Assembly (NCBI RefSeq): GCF_040545875.1
Contig: NZ_JBEPMR010000007.1
Length of the DNA stretch: 64,000 nucleotides
Source of the DNA: Faecalicatena_A orotica
GTDB lineage: Bacteria > Bacillota > Clostridia > Lachnospirales > Lachnospiraceae
Direction: 5' to 3' (one strand)
Under the pieces are notes generated by a model. The model did not search any database. It had not been told where the DNA came from and worked only from the letters and a program-made list of their open reading frames with translations. Made by a program: the position numbers and the translations under genes. The stretch's first letter is position 1, and every line of letters begins with the position of its first letter. Shown here one piece after another: positions 26,551 through 33,947 of the stretch.

Positions 26551-26574
26551 ACAGCTCAGGCATGTCTGAGCTGT
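26551..26574 (+). terminator. Hairpin after the Gfo/Idh gene
   Basis: A perfect 9-base stem (ACAGCTCAG with CTGAGCTGT) with a 6-base loop, then a T-rich tail (TATTATCGTTAT). It lies 5 bases after the stop codon. Confidence 0.7.
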
Positions 26575-26706
26575 TATTATCGTTATCCCATAGTTATCCA
26601 ACAGATATCCACATGTTACGAACAAAATTTTGATGCCAATGCAAAGAAAATGTATTGTAATCTAATCTACAGTATGCTATTCTAAACCTGCTCATGGAAG
26701 TTCTAT

Positions 26707-27873
26707 CCATGAAACAAAAGGATCCGTTTATTCAAATGGTCAGGAAACAGACCATCTAAAAGGGAATATTCCCCCGTTTTTACCAAACAGTTCACACTAA
26801 AATACGTTCCGTTTATATAAAGAAGGGGCTTGATTATACCTGCTGTATTTCTTATACTTTATGTATAAGGAAACTGTATCTGCTTAATATCTATAGGCAG
26901 TTACCAGAAACATTAAGCCTCTCCTGTGAGCAGAACAAAGCACAAAGGAGGGTGCTTATGACAGTAAAAGAAAACAGAGAATACAAGAACAGTATGTTTG
27001 TAGACCTATTCTTCGAAGATGCACTGGCAGAAGAGAACGATATCTCTCTATATAATGCGCTGCATGATGAGCCGCTGCCCGAAGGAACCTCGATACAGAA
27101 GATACGCGTAGACGATATCCTGTATCTGAACTTCAAAAATGATGTCTCTTTCGGAGTCGGCGGGAAGGTCATGGTGTTCGGGGAACACCAGTCTACCATC
27201 AATGAGAATATGCCTCTTCGGAGCCTGATGTATATCGGGCGGGCGTATGAGAAGATTGTCCCGGTCAGGGACAGATATAAGAAAAAGCTGGTAGAGCTGC
27301 CAAAACCTGAATTCTACACGTTTTACAACGGCGAGAAAGACTGGGTAACAGAAAAGGTCCTAAAACTCTCAGATGCCTATATGGTTCAGGATGGTTCCCC
27401 TATGCTTGACCTGGAAGTAAAAGTGATCAATATCAACCCGGCACAGCAGCATAAGGTTCTGGAAAAATGCAGGGTTCTGAAGGAATACGGACAGTTCGTA
27501 GATATCTTACGTGATTATCAGGCAAAAGGGGACAGCGATGCCTTCAAACATACCATCGAGCAGTGCATAGATTCCGGTATTCTCGCAGACTATCTAAGAA
27601 AGAAAGGCAGTGAGGTGATCAATATGCTGATAGCCGAATATGATTATGACATGGACATCGAGGTACAGCGTGAAGAAGCATATACCGAGGGACTGAGCCG
27701 CGGCAGGGAGGAAGGGCGTAGTGAAGGGCGTGAAGAAGGTCGTGAGGATAAGTTAATTGAACAGTTAAAAAAGAAGCTGTCTAAAGGAAAAAGTCCAGGA
27801 GAAATTGCTGATGAACTGGAGGAATCTGTGGATACTATTCAGGAACTTATGGCTTCATTGGGGGAAGACGTCT
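26707..27873 (+). repeat. Tandem duplication, unit 1 (Rpn gene and its leader)
   Basis: From CCATGAAACAAAA at 26707 to the gene stop, this stretch is matched at 27991-29144 by a near-identical unit shifted 1283-1284 bases. The leader shares long runs such as GATCCGTTTATTCAAATGGT. The roughly 120 bases before it (26580-26700) hold nothing I can assign. Confidence 0.85.
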
Positions 27874-27875
27874 GA
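26958..27875 (+). CDS. Rpn-family PD-(D/E)XK nuclease
   Basis: A 305-residue member of the Rpn family (recombination-promoting nuclease; older name putative transposase). The core is at residues 55-85: 'NDVSFGVGGKVMVFGEHQST', where Asp and the E-x-Q pair are the expected metal-binding nuclease residues. A helical middle part follows, then a Lys/Glu/Gly-rich spacer 'GREEGRSEGREEGRED' and a C-terminal helix pair 'KLSKGKSPGEIADELEES'. The ATG at 26958 lies six bases from AAGGAGG; the GTG at 26952 is unlikely. It is an almost exact twin of the next gene. Rpn proteins cut DNA and stimulate recombination; a role in gene conversion of its own copies is possible. Confidence 0.88.
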   Translation: MTVKENREYKNSMFVDLFFEDALAEENDISLYNALHDEPLPEGTSIQKIRVDDILYLNFKNDVSFGVGGKVMVFGEHQSTINENMPLRSLMYIGRAYEKIVPVRDRYKKKLVELPKPEFYTFYNGEKDWVTEKVLKLSDAYMVQDGSPMLDLEVKVININPAQQHKVLEKCRVLKEYGQFVDILRDYQAKGDSDAFKHTIEQCIDSGILADYLRKKGSEVINMLIAEYDYDMDIEVQREEAYTEGLSRGREEGRSEGREEGREDKLIEQLKKKLSKGKSPGEIADELEESVDTIQELMASLGEDV

Positions 27876-27895
27876 AGTTTTATAAAGTAAAAATC

Positions 27896-27950
27896 GGACT
27901 CCCACTAAGACTTATTTATTATTACTTACCATCTGTGGAAGTGGGAGTCC
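27896..27950. terminator. Hairpin after the first Rpn gene
   Basis: GGACTCCCACT and AGTGGGAGTCC form a perfect 11-base stem around a 33-base loop, followed by AATCTGTTTT. It lies 20 bases past the stop, outside the duplicated unit. Confidence 0.65.
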
Positions 27951-27990
27951 AATCTGTTTTCTATTCCACTTCTGCTTATAGTAATTCTAA

Positions 27991-29144
27991 CCATGAAACA
28001 AAAAGATCCGTTTATTCAAATGGTCAGGAAGTGTACCATCCAAAAGGGAATATCTCCCCTATTATTACCAGACAATTCACATTAAAATCCGTTCCATTTA
28101 TATAAAGAGAGGGCTTGATTATACCTGCCGTATTTCTTATACTCTATGTATAAGGAAACTGTGGCTGTTCAAAATCTACAGGCAGTTACCCAAAAACGAG
28201 CCTCTCCTGTGAATGGAACAAAGCACAAAGGAGGGTGCTTATGACAGTAAAAGAAAACAGAGAATACAAGAACAGTATGTTTGTAGACCTATTCTTCGAA
28301 GACGCACTGGCGGAAGAGAATGATATCTCGCTATATAATGCACTTCATGATGAACCGCTGCCCGAAGGAACCTTGATACAGAAGATACGCGTAGACGATA
28401 TCCTGTATCTGAACTTCAAGAATGATGTCTCCTTTGGGGTCGGCGGGAAGGTCATGGTGTTCGGGGAACACCAGTCTACCATCAATGAGAACATGCCGCT
28501 TCGGAGCCTGATGTATATCGGGCGGGCGTATGAGAAAATTGTTCCAGTCAGGGACAGGTATAAGAAAAAGCTGGTAAAGCTTCCAAAGCCTGAGTTTTAC
28601 ACGTTCTACAACGGCGAGAAAGACTGGGTAAATGAAAAGGTCCTAAAACTTTCAGATGCTTATATGGTTCAGGATGGTCCCCCTATGCTTGACCTGGAAG
28701 TAAAAGTGATCAATATCAATCCGGCCCAGCAGCATAAGGTTCTGGAAAAATGCAGGGTTCTGAAGGAATACGGACAGTTCGTTGATATTTTACGGGATTA
28801 TCAGGCAAAAGGGGACAGCGATGCCTTCAAACATACCATCGAGCAGTGCATAGATTCCGGTATTCTCGCAGACTATCTAAGAAAGAAAGGCAGTGAGGTG
28901 ATCAATATGCTGATAGCCGAATATGATTATGACATGGACATCGAGGTACAGCGTGAAGAAGCATATACCGAAGGGCTAAGCCGCGGCAGGGAGGAAGGTC
29001 GTGAAGAAGGCCGTAGTGATAAGTTAATTGAACTCTTAAAAAAGAAGCTGTCTAAAGGAAAAAGTCCGGAAGAAATTGCTGATGAACTGGAGGAATCTGT
29101 GGACACTATTCAGGAACTTATCGCTTCACTGAAGGAGGACTCTT
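27991..29144 (+). repeat. Tandem duplication, unit 2 (Rpn gene and its leader)
   Basis: The second copy of the unit at 26707. Similarity covers the 250-base leader and the full gene. It differs by scattered substitutions and by the number of GREEGR-type codon repeats near the end. Similarity stops at the stop codon. Confidence 0.85.
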
Positions 29145-29146
29145 AA
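28241..29146 (+). CDS. Rpn-family PD-(D/E)XK nuclease (second copy)
   Basis: A 301-residue twin of the gene at 26958, with the same nuclease core 'NDVSFGVGGKVMVFGEHQST', the same start context and the same leader. It is four residues shorter because the charged spacer reads 'GREEGREEGRSDK' with fewer repeat units. Differences elsewhere are few and conservative (for example T to L near residue 40 and E to K near 115), so both copies appear intact. The decayed fragment at 3667-4230 is a third, more distant family member. Confidence 0.88.
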   Translation: MTVKENREYKNSMFVDLFFEDALAEENDISLYNALHDEPLPEGTLIQKIRVDDILYLNFKNDVSFGVGGKVMVFGEHQSTINENMPLRSLMYIGRAYEKIVPVRDRYKKKLVKLPKPEFYTFYNGEKDWVNEKVLKLSDAYMVQDGPPMLDLEVKVININPAQQHKVLEKCRVLKEYGQFVDILRDYQAKGDSDAFKHTIEQCIDSGILADYLRKKGSEVINMLIAEYDYDMDIEVQREEAYTEGLSRGREEGREEGRSDKLIELLKKKLSKGKSPEEIADELEESVDTIQELIASLKEDS

Positions 29147-29240
29147 AACTATGTAACAGTCCAAATTCCTAAACTGTTACGAGGTGACTGTTCACAAACA
29201 CGCCTGTAAAAAGTAACGTTACGAGACTAAACTGTATAAA

Positions 29241-29293
29241 CAGGAAGTCCGCCGCATCTATACAACAAAAATAGAGATGCGGTGGACTTCCTG
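29241..29293. terminator. Bidirectional terminator between the Rpn and butyrate kinase genes
   Basis: CAGGAAGTCC with GGACTTCCTG, continued by CCGCATCTAT with ATAGAGATGCGG, and T-rich sequence on the plus strand. It serves the convergent Rpn and buk genes. Confidence 0.8.
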
Positions 29294-29299
29294 TTTTGA

Positions 29300-30394
29300 T
29301 TAAAAGTCAAACCCTTTAAACTTACATTCTCCACTGTATTTTTTCAGTTCTTCTTTTCCACTTAAGACCCTGACCGTTCCTGCAGCCATAGCCTCCATTT
29401 CGAACTCGCCCGGGTATGCAGTTACCGGTGCTATCCATTCACAAGTGTCTTTAATCTGTGACACAAGGTCTTCGTTATAGACCATTCCGCCGCCAAGCAG
29501 AATCCCGTCGATTCTTCCATGAAGCACTGCCGCCATCGAACCGATGCATTTCTCAATCTGGTAAATCATGGTATTCCACAGCATCGCTGCATATGGATCG
29601 CCGCCTTTTGCACGGCTGCTCACCTCTAACGCATCGGAAATGCCAAGGTGGCTGACGAATCCGCCGCTTCTTGTGCAGAGCTGTTTCACTTCTCCCAGAT
29701 CCTTGTCTCTGCAATATTTCAGGATATCTGATACCGCAATACTGCCGCATCTTGTTGGCGCCATCGGGCCTTCGCCCCCGACAATGTCATATCCGTCTAC
29801 CATCTTCCCGCCTCGATGGGCAGAAATCGAGATTCCGCCGCCGATGTGGCAGACGATAAAATTACAGTCTTCATATTTTTTATTCATACTTTCTGCATGT
29901 CGGATTGCAGTCTCTTTTAAATTCAACGCATGTAAATGTACGGTCCGGTACACGCCCTTAATCCCCGTCATTCTTGCGAGGTCCTGCAGTTCATCGACAT
30001 CCGGTGGATTCACCACATAGGCTTTTGCATGGTATAGCCTTGCATATTCATGTGCAATCTGCGGTCCCAGCATCGCCGGATGCTGAACTCCATTTGCACC
30101 GCGTACTGCATGATCGAGAACAAGGTCATCCACCTCATAGGTACCTCCGTCCATTGCAAGCAGTCCGCCGCCCCGTCCGACAAATGCGGTGACCCCGTCA
30201 AGTGAAATGTTGTTTTCTTTCAATAGCGTGTCGATCGTTTCTTTCCGGTATTCGAGCTGATCGGAGATTGCCGGATACTGTGCCAGCTTTTCTGCTGCAT
30301 GGTTAACATTCTTAGAAAATACTTTTGTTTCATCTTCAAAAAGTGCAATCTTAGTGGATGTAGATCCCGGATTGATTGTAAATATTTTAAACAT
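29300..30394 (-). CDS. buk: Butyrate kinase
   Basis: A 364-residue acetate/butyrate kinase-fold enzyme that makes ATP from an acyl phosphate. Family marks are 'FTINPGSTSTKIALFEDE' (residues 4-21), 'FVGRGGGLLAMDGGTYEV' (about 73-90), 'VDELQDLARMTGIKG', 'HLHALNLKETAIRHAE', and 'VCHIGGGISISAHRGGKMVD' (about 182-201). It is somewhat divergent from typical butyrate kinases, so another short or branched acyl phosphate is possible. The ATG at 30394 has AAAAGGAG upstream. It is the last gene after ThuA, but a terminator-like hairpin separates them, so its expression may be set apart. Its partner is the phosphotransacetylase at 33948. Confidence 0.9.
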   Translation of the reverse strand: MFKIFTINPGSTSTKIALFEDETKVFSKNVNHAAEKLAQYPAISDQLEYRKETIDTLLKENNISLDGVTAFVGRGGGLLAMDGGTYEVDDLVLDHAVRGANGVQHPAMLGPQIAHEYARLYHAKAYVVNPPDVDELQDLARMTGIKGVYRTVHLHALNLKETAIRHAESMNKKYEDCNFIVCHIGGGISISAHRGGKMVDGYDIVGGEGPMAPTRCGSIAVSDILKYCRDKDLGEVKQLCTRSGGFVSHLGISDALEVSSRAKGGDPYAAMLWNTMIYQIEKCIGSMAAVLHGRIDGILLGGGMVYNEDLVSQIKDTCEWIAPVTAYPGEFEMEAMAAGTVRVLSGKEELKKYSGECKFKGFDF

Positions 30395-30416
30395 ACTTAT
30401 TCTTCTCCTTTTAGAT

Positions 30417-30447
30417 AAAAAGCGCCGCAGCAATGCGGCACTTTTTT
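30417..30447 (-). terminator. Internal terminator before butyrate kinase
   Basis: On the minus strand AAAGTGCCGC, a 6-base loop and GCGGCGCTTTTT. It lies between the ThuA stop and the buk ribosome site, so it should reduce read-through into buk. Confidence 0.7.
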
Positions 30448-31276
30448 AATAATACGGAAATAATTTTAAACGGTTATTACCGGACCTGTCTGGTTTTTCA
30501 AGGGTAACTTCGCCTGTCCCGGCCCACTCTGCACCGCGGACAAGCATCGTAATAAAGTTAAAACGGTCAAGAGCCTCCCAGTGTCCGATGGATGTCACAA
30601 AGACACGGCCTCTGCCATATTCATTTGTCCAGATTACCGGTGTATACTGGTTGACCCCTTCCATATTTTCAAGCCTTCCGTCCGGAATATCTACCGGGTG
30701 GTGCGGCGGTGGAAAACCTGAAACCCTGTAATTTTCAACGTCGTCAAATATAGCTGCCAGTACATGAACGTTTGCTTCAGGATGAATGATCAGATGTGTA
30801 AATAAATCATCGAAAACATTCATCCATTTCTTATCAATTCCTTTTGTTACAGGGTGGTTTTCATCCATTGTTTCCACGAAATGGTCATCTTTCGGACAGC
30901 GCCTGCACCCTTTTTCCATTGCACAATAGCCGCCCAGAAGTTTTCTCCATTCGTCCGGCCAGTCCGCATCCACCCAAACGGATGAATGATAGAATACGAT
31001 TCCCTTTCCTTCTGAGACAAAATCATAAACCGCTTTTTCGCTCTGTTCCCCAAACCTCTGTGCCTTGTCTGTAGGCCATGTTTTCCCGTCGTAATCTATA
31101 AATATTACGTCGTATGGTTTTAAAAAAGCGGGTGTAATATTACGGAACTCTTCTACAATCGCAACCCGAAAACGGCCGGTCGCCTCCAGAAGCTCCCTCA
31201 ATCGCTGTGTAATCAGCCGTCCCTGATGCTCTGCAGTCAGCAGGCCGGTTACCAGAAGCACATTTAATTTTTCCAA
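30446..31276 (-). CDS. ThuA-domain protein (second copy)
   Basis: A 276-residue paralog of the ThuA protein at 13247. Shared positions include 'LNVLLVTGLLTAEHQ', 'YDVIFIDYDGKTW', 'GKGIVFYHSSVWVDADWPDE' at about 89-108, and 'YGRGRVFVTSIGHWEA' near 225. It has extra cysteines ('GCRRCPKDD') that the first copy lacks. It lies 14 bases after the second DUF35 gene and before buk. Its co-occurrence with a thiolase/DUF35 pair in both loci suggests that the ThuA protein handles a substrate or product of that complex; the reaction is not known. Confidence 0.85.
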   Translation of the reverse strand: MEKLNVLLVTGLLTAEHQGRLITQRLRELLEATGRFRVAIVEEFRNITPAFLKPYDVIFIDYDGKTWPTDKAQRFGEQSEKAVYDFVSEGKGIVFYHSSVWVDADWPDEWRKLLGGYCAMEKGCRRCPKDDHFVETMDENHPVTKGIDKKWMNVFDDLFTHLIIHPEANVHVLAAIFDDVENYRVSGFPPPHHPVDIPDGRLENMEGVNQYTPVIWTNEYGRGRVFVTSIGHWEALDRFNFITMLVRGAEWAGTGEVTLEKPDRSGNNRLKLFPYY

Positions 31277-31290
31277 GTCCTTCTCCTCCT

Positions 31291-31728
31291 CTACTCATCA
31301 AGTTCGAAGAAAAGAGTCGTATATCTTCCCATATCAAAGAATACAGGGCGGACTCTCACTGGAAGTTTATCGGAAATTTCCCGTGCTTTTTTCTTATTAA
31401 TTCCAAGGATAACGGCATTCATTTCCGGTCCCTCATCGAACTGGACTTCTCCGCAGACATATTTCAGTCCTCTGTCTTCCAGTTCAAGCCTTGCGTTTAA
31501 TGCTCCTGTAAATACAAATGTTTTCAGCACGCCCTTTCCCGCCAGCGTTGTCCACTCTGTATCGTGATAGCCGCAGGAATTGCAGGCATGATGCGGGGGG
31601 AATTCAATTGCTCCACATTCCTTACATTTTTTTGCATAAATGGTTCCTTCCTGTAAGCCGTTCCAGAATTTTTCCACTACATGCTCCGGATTCCAAAATT
31701 CTTCCGTGCTGATTCTATTCTGATCCAT
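31291..31728 (-). CDS. Zn-ribbon OB-fold protein (DUF35), second thiolase partner
   Basis: A 145-residue paralog of the protein at 16880. The zinc ribbon has 'CKECGAIEFPP' and 'CNSCGYHDTEW' at about residues 35-56, followed by an OB-fold with 'GKGVLKTFVFTGALNAR' and a C-terminal 'YTTLFFELDE'. The two paralogs share 'KCKECGAIE.PP..ACN.CGYH.TEW' spacing exactly. I chose the ATG at 31728, eight bases from the AGGGGG site, over the GTG at 31737. It follows the thiolase stop within a few bases and is surely coexpressed with it. Confidence 0.9.
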   Translation of the reverse strand: MDQNRISTEEFWNPEHVVEKFWNGLQEGTIYAKKCKECGAIEFPPHHACNSCGYHDTEWTTLAGKGVLKTFVFTGALNARLELEDRGLKYVCGEVQFDEGPEMNAVILGINKKKAREISDKLPVRVRPVFFDMGRYTTLFFELDE

Positions 31729-31740
31729 CCTCATCACCCC

Positions 31741-33030
31741 CTAAAAGTTAGCTCTTAAGATTGTAGCCCGGACGTTTTGTGCTCCGCCAAATCCTCTTAA
31801 GAAAGTATGCTTCGGTCTTTTTTTGATCTGACGTTCTCCGGCCTCTCCACGCATCTGTGTCACTGCTTCAAATACATCCGCCATTCCAGATGCACCAAAT
31901 GCATGTCCGTAAGAGGTACGTCCGCCATTTGTATTCATTGGCTTGTCACCGTCATATGCCAGCCGTCCGTCAAGAGCATATTTCCAGCCTTCACCCTTCG
32001 GTAGATAACCGATCTCTTCTGCCGCAAGGAATGCCGAGGAACCGATAAAATCATTGACGTACAGTAAATCCATATCATCCGCAGTAAGTCCTGTCGCTTC
32101 AAAGACCTGGCGCGCTGCCTCTGCTGTCGCTTTTTTCTCCAGATGGGGCACGATTGCATCCAATACGGAAGCCCCCGTCGCCAGTACCTCGACCGGTTTG
32201 TCACAGAACTGATGTGCAATTTCTGTCGGCACTACGATACAGCAGGCCGCACCGTCCGCCACGCAGGAATCACTGGAAGTCCTTAAATACTGCGTCATCT
32301 TCGGATTGTGCGGGGATCTCATGTATTCCCAGACATCATCATATCCGGCGTCTTTTGCAAGCTTTTCATAAGGAGTCCTGCGAATCGCCCGGGGACACAG
32401 TTCTGCCGCCCGCCTGAAATGATACGCCTGATGGTTCAGCACATCATCCACCTGTTCCTGCGTCAGTCCGTTTTCTTTGGCATAGAAGTTGATCCAGTCA
32501 TCATGGTTCATCCCCGGCCCGCCGCCTAAGTATCTTCCATAAGCCCGGTCAAAAATAGAGTCCAGATCCGGGAACAATACTTCTGAAGTAAGCGCCGTAC
32601 GCATATGGTCCGGCGTGTTGCCGTCCGGCATACCGGTGCCCTGTTCACTGCAGCCGGAAAGAACGACCTCATAGGCGCCGCTTGCCACCGCAAAGACAGC
32701 CTCCTCGAGTGCTATGTATCCTGTACAGCACCCCTCCGAATGTGAGATGGAGCCTTTCCCTCTCATGCCAAACCAGTCGGCAACCTGAAGGTTTGGTGTA
32801 ATACATCCGTTTAACACGTGCGGATTTGCAGAACCGTGGAAGAAATACTGAACATCCCTCGGCTCCACATGCGCATCTTTCATTGCATCCAGAGCCGCAT
32901 ATCCAAATAACTCACCGTTTGTAAGCCCTTTGTACTGAGGATTGGTAATCCCGTTAAAAAACGGCGTTGCACCGACTCCAACGATGGACACACTCCTCAT
33001 ATTTTTTCCAATTTTCACATTATGTACCAC
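31741..33030 (-). CDS. Thiolase-family protein (second copy)
   Basis: A 429-residue thiolase-fold enzyme, paralog of the one at 17306. The active Cys region is 'HSEGCCTGYIALEEAV' (about 94-109), the Asn region 'LLYVNDFIGSSAFLAAEEIG', and the His region 'GRTSYGHAFGASGMADVFEA'. As in the paralog, the C-terminal catalytic Cys is missing ('RGFGGAQNV'). It starts at a GTG with AGAGGTGG upstream. The gene comes 11 bases after an acyl carrier protein gene and before its DUF35 partner, so the substrate could be an acyl-ACP as well as an acyl-CoA. Retro-aldol cleavage or condensation is more likely than plain thiolysis. Confidence 0.88.
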   Translation of the reverse strand: MVHNVKIGKNMRSVSIVGVGATPFFNGITNPQYKGLTNGELFGYAALDAMKDAHVEPRDVQYFFHGSANPHVLNGCITPNLQVADWFGMRGKGSISHSEGCCTGYIALEEAVFAVASGAYEVVLSGCSEQGTGMPDGNTPDHMRTALTSEVLFPDLDSIFDRAYGRYLGGGPGMNHDDWINFYAKENGLTQEQVDDVLNHQAYHFRRAAELCPRAIRRTPYEKLAKDAGYDDVWEYMRSPHNPKMTQYLRTSSDSCVADGAACCIVVPTEIAHQFCDKPVEVLATGASVLDAIVPHLEKKATAEAARQVFEATGLTADDMDLLYVNDFIGSSAFLAAEEIGYLPKGEGWKYALDGRLAYDGDKPMNTNGGRTSYGHAFGASGMADVFEAVTQMRGEAGERQIKKRPKHTFLRGFGGAQNVRATILRANF

Positions 33031-33041
33031 AGTACCACCTC

Positions 33042-33281
33042 TTACATTTCTTCCATTACAAAGTCTGCCAACTCTCCGATTGTCTTATAATTTCCGAATC
33101 TTGCAACCGGGATCATGACATCAAAGTCATTCTCAATAGAAGCACTCATGGCTACCCTCTGTGTAGATGCAACGCCCAGTTCCTCTGCAATGTTTGTGTT
33201 TTCATTGATATTTGCCGCATCTGCCTGAAATGCCATTGCCGCATACTCGATCATCTTTGCTACTACTTCTTCTCTTGTCAT
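33042..33281 (-). CDS. Acyl carrier protein-like protein
   Basis: A 79-residue helical protein with the acyl carrier layout: helix 1 'TREEVVAKMIEYAAMAF', loop 'NINENTNIAEELGVAST', helix 2 'TQRVAMSASIENDFDVMIP', and final helix 'TIGELADFVMEEM'. The Ser in 'GVAST' aligns with the phosphopantetheine Ser of the usual DSL motif, but Asp is replaced by Ala and Leu by Thr, an atypical modification site. The ATG at 33281 follows GGAGGAAA and overlaps the stop of the phosphopantetheinyl transferase gene by four bases, which strongly suggests that this enzyme activates it. The acyl cargo is unknown. Confidence 0.8.
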   Translation of the reverse strand: MTREEVVAKMIEYAAMAFQADAANINENTNIAEELGVASTQRVAMSASIENDFDVMIPVARFGNYKTIGELADFVMEEM

Positions 33282-33910
33282 AATTCTTTCCTCCATTTTT
33301 CATCTTCGTTATTTAAAGTTACTATCTCAATGTCAGCCGGATTTTCTGTGGCACAGGATATGAAATAATCGTCAATTCTGGTTGTATACAAACTACAGCA
33401 CTTTTCTGATTCTTTCGCCTTGTCCCACCCTTCAGCGAATCCGACCCCTTTCAGTTTGAGCCTGGCCTCACACTGGGTCCACATTTGAGTAAACCTCTCA
33501 TTCCTTGCCAGACCCTCTGTTTTATATAATTCTTCTTTTTGTTTTGTATGGAATACCTTCTTAACAGTTGCTTCATGGAATGGCATGACTTTTTCAATAT
33601 CAACACCGACCTCGTAATCCGCGATTGCAAGCACAACATAATCCCCACTGTGTGAGATGTTAAAACATGTCTCTGCCGATGCAAGGGAAGGTTTATCATA
33701 CATGTTGTAAGTAAGCTGTTCATCTTTACTGATGCCAAGGTAGTGTTTCAGCAGATATCCTGTGACAAGCTCCTGAAGGGCATCCTTTTTAATCTTTGAT
33801 GCTTTGTGCTTCTTCACATAACAGGGTGCAGCCTGTGAAAGTAAATATGCTTCCTTTCCTTCAGCAAGCCGTGCATCTGCGATGATTATTTTCACACTCT
33901 CCGCCATCAT
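33278..33910 (-). CDS. 4'-phosphopantetheinyl transferase, Sfp type
   Basis: A 210-residue enzyme that moves the phosphopantetheine arm from CoA to a carrier protein. The two core motifs are clear: 'VGVDIEKVMPFHE' (about 98-110; Asp and Glu bind magnesium) and 'MWTQCEARLKLKGVGF' (about 145-160; Glu and Lys). The upstream 'FNISHSGDYVVLAI' is the usual N-S-x-S-G-like stretch. It lies in the middle of a catabolic operon, directly overlapping the carrier protein gene. This makes a private activation system for that carrier likely. Confidence 0.92.
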   Translation of the reverse strand: MMAESVKIIIADARLAEGKEAYLLSQAAPCYVKKHKASKIKKDALQELVTGYLLKHYLGISKDEQLTYNMYDKPSLASAETCFNISHSGDYVVLAIADYEVGVDIEKVMPFHEATVKKVFHTKQKEELYKTEGLARNERFTQMWTQCEARLKLKGVGFAEGWDKAKESEKCCSLYTTRIDDYFISCATENPADIEIVTLNNEDEKWRKEL

Positions 33911-33947
33911 AACCCCGTCCCTTCAGTTTCACTAACCTCAAAATATG

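Noticed and set aside
26958..29146. Calling the Rpn genes transposases of an insertion sequence
   Set aside because: No terminal inverted repeats or target duplications were seen. The duplicated unit is tandem, and the family is nuclease-like and not a DDE transposase.
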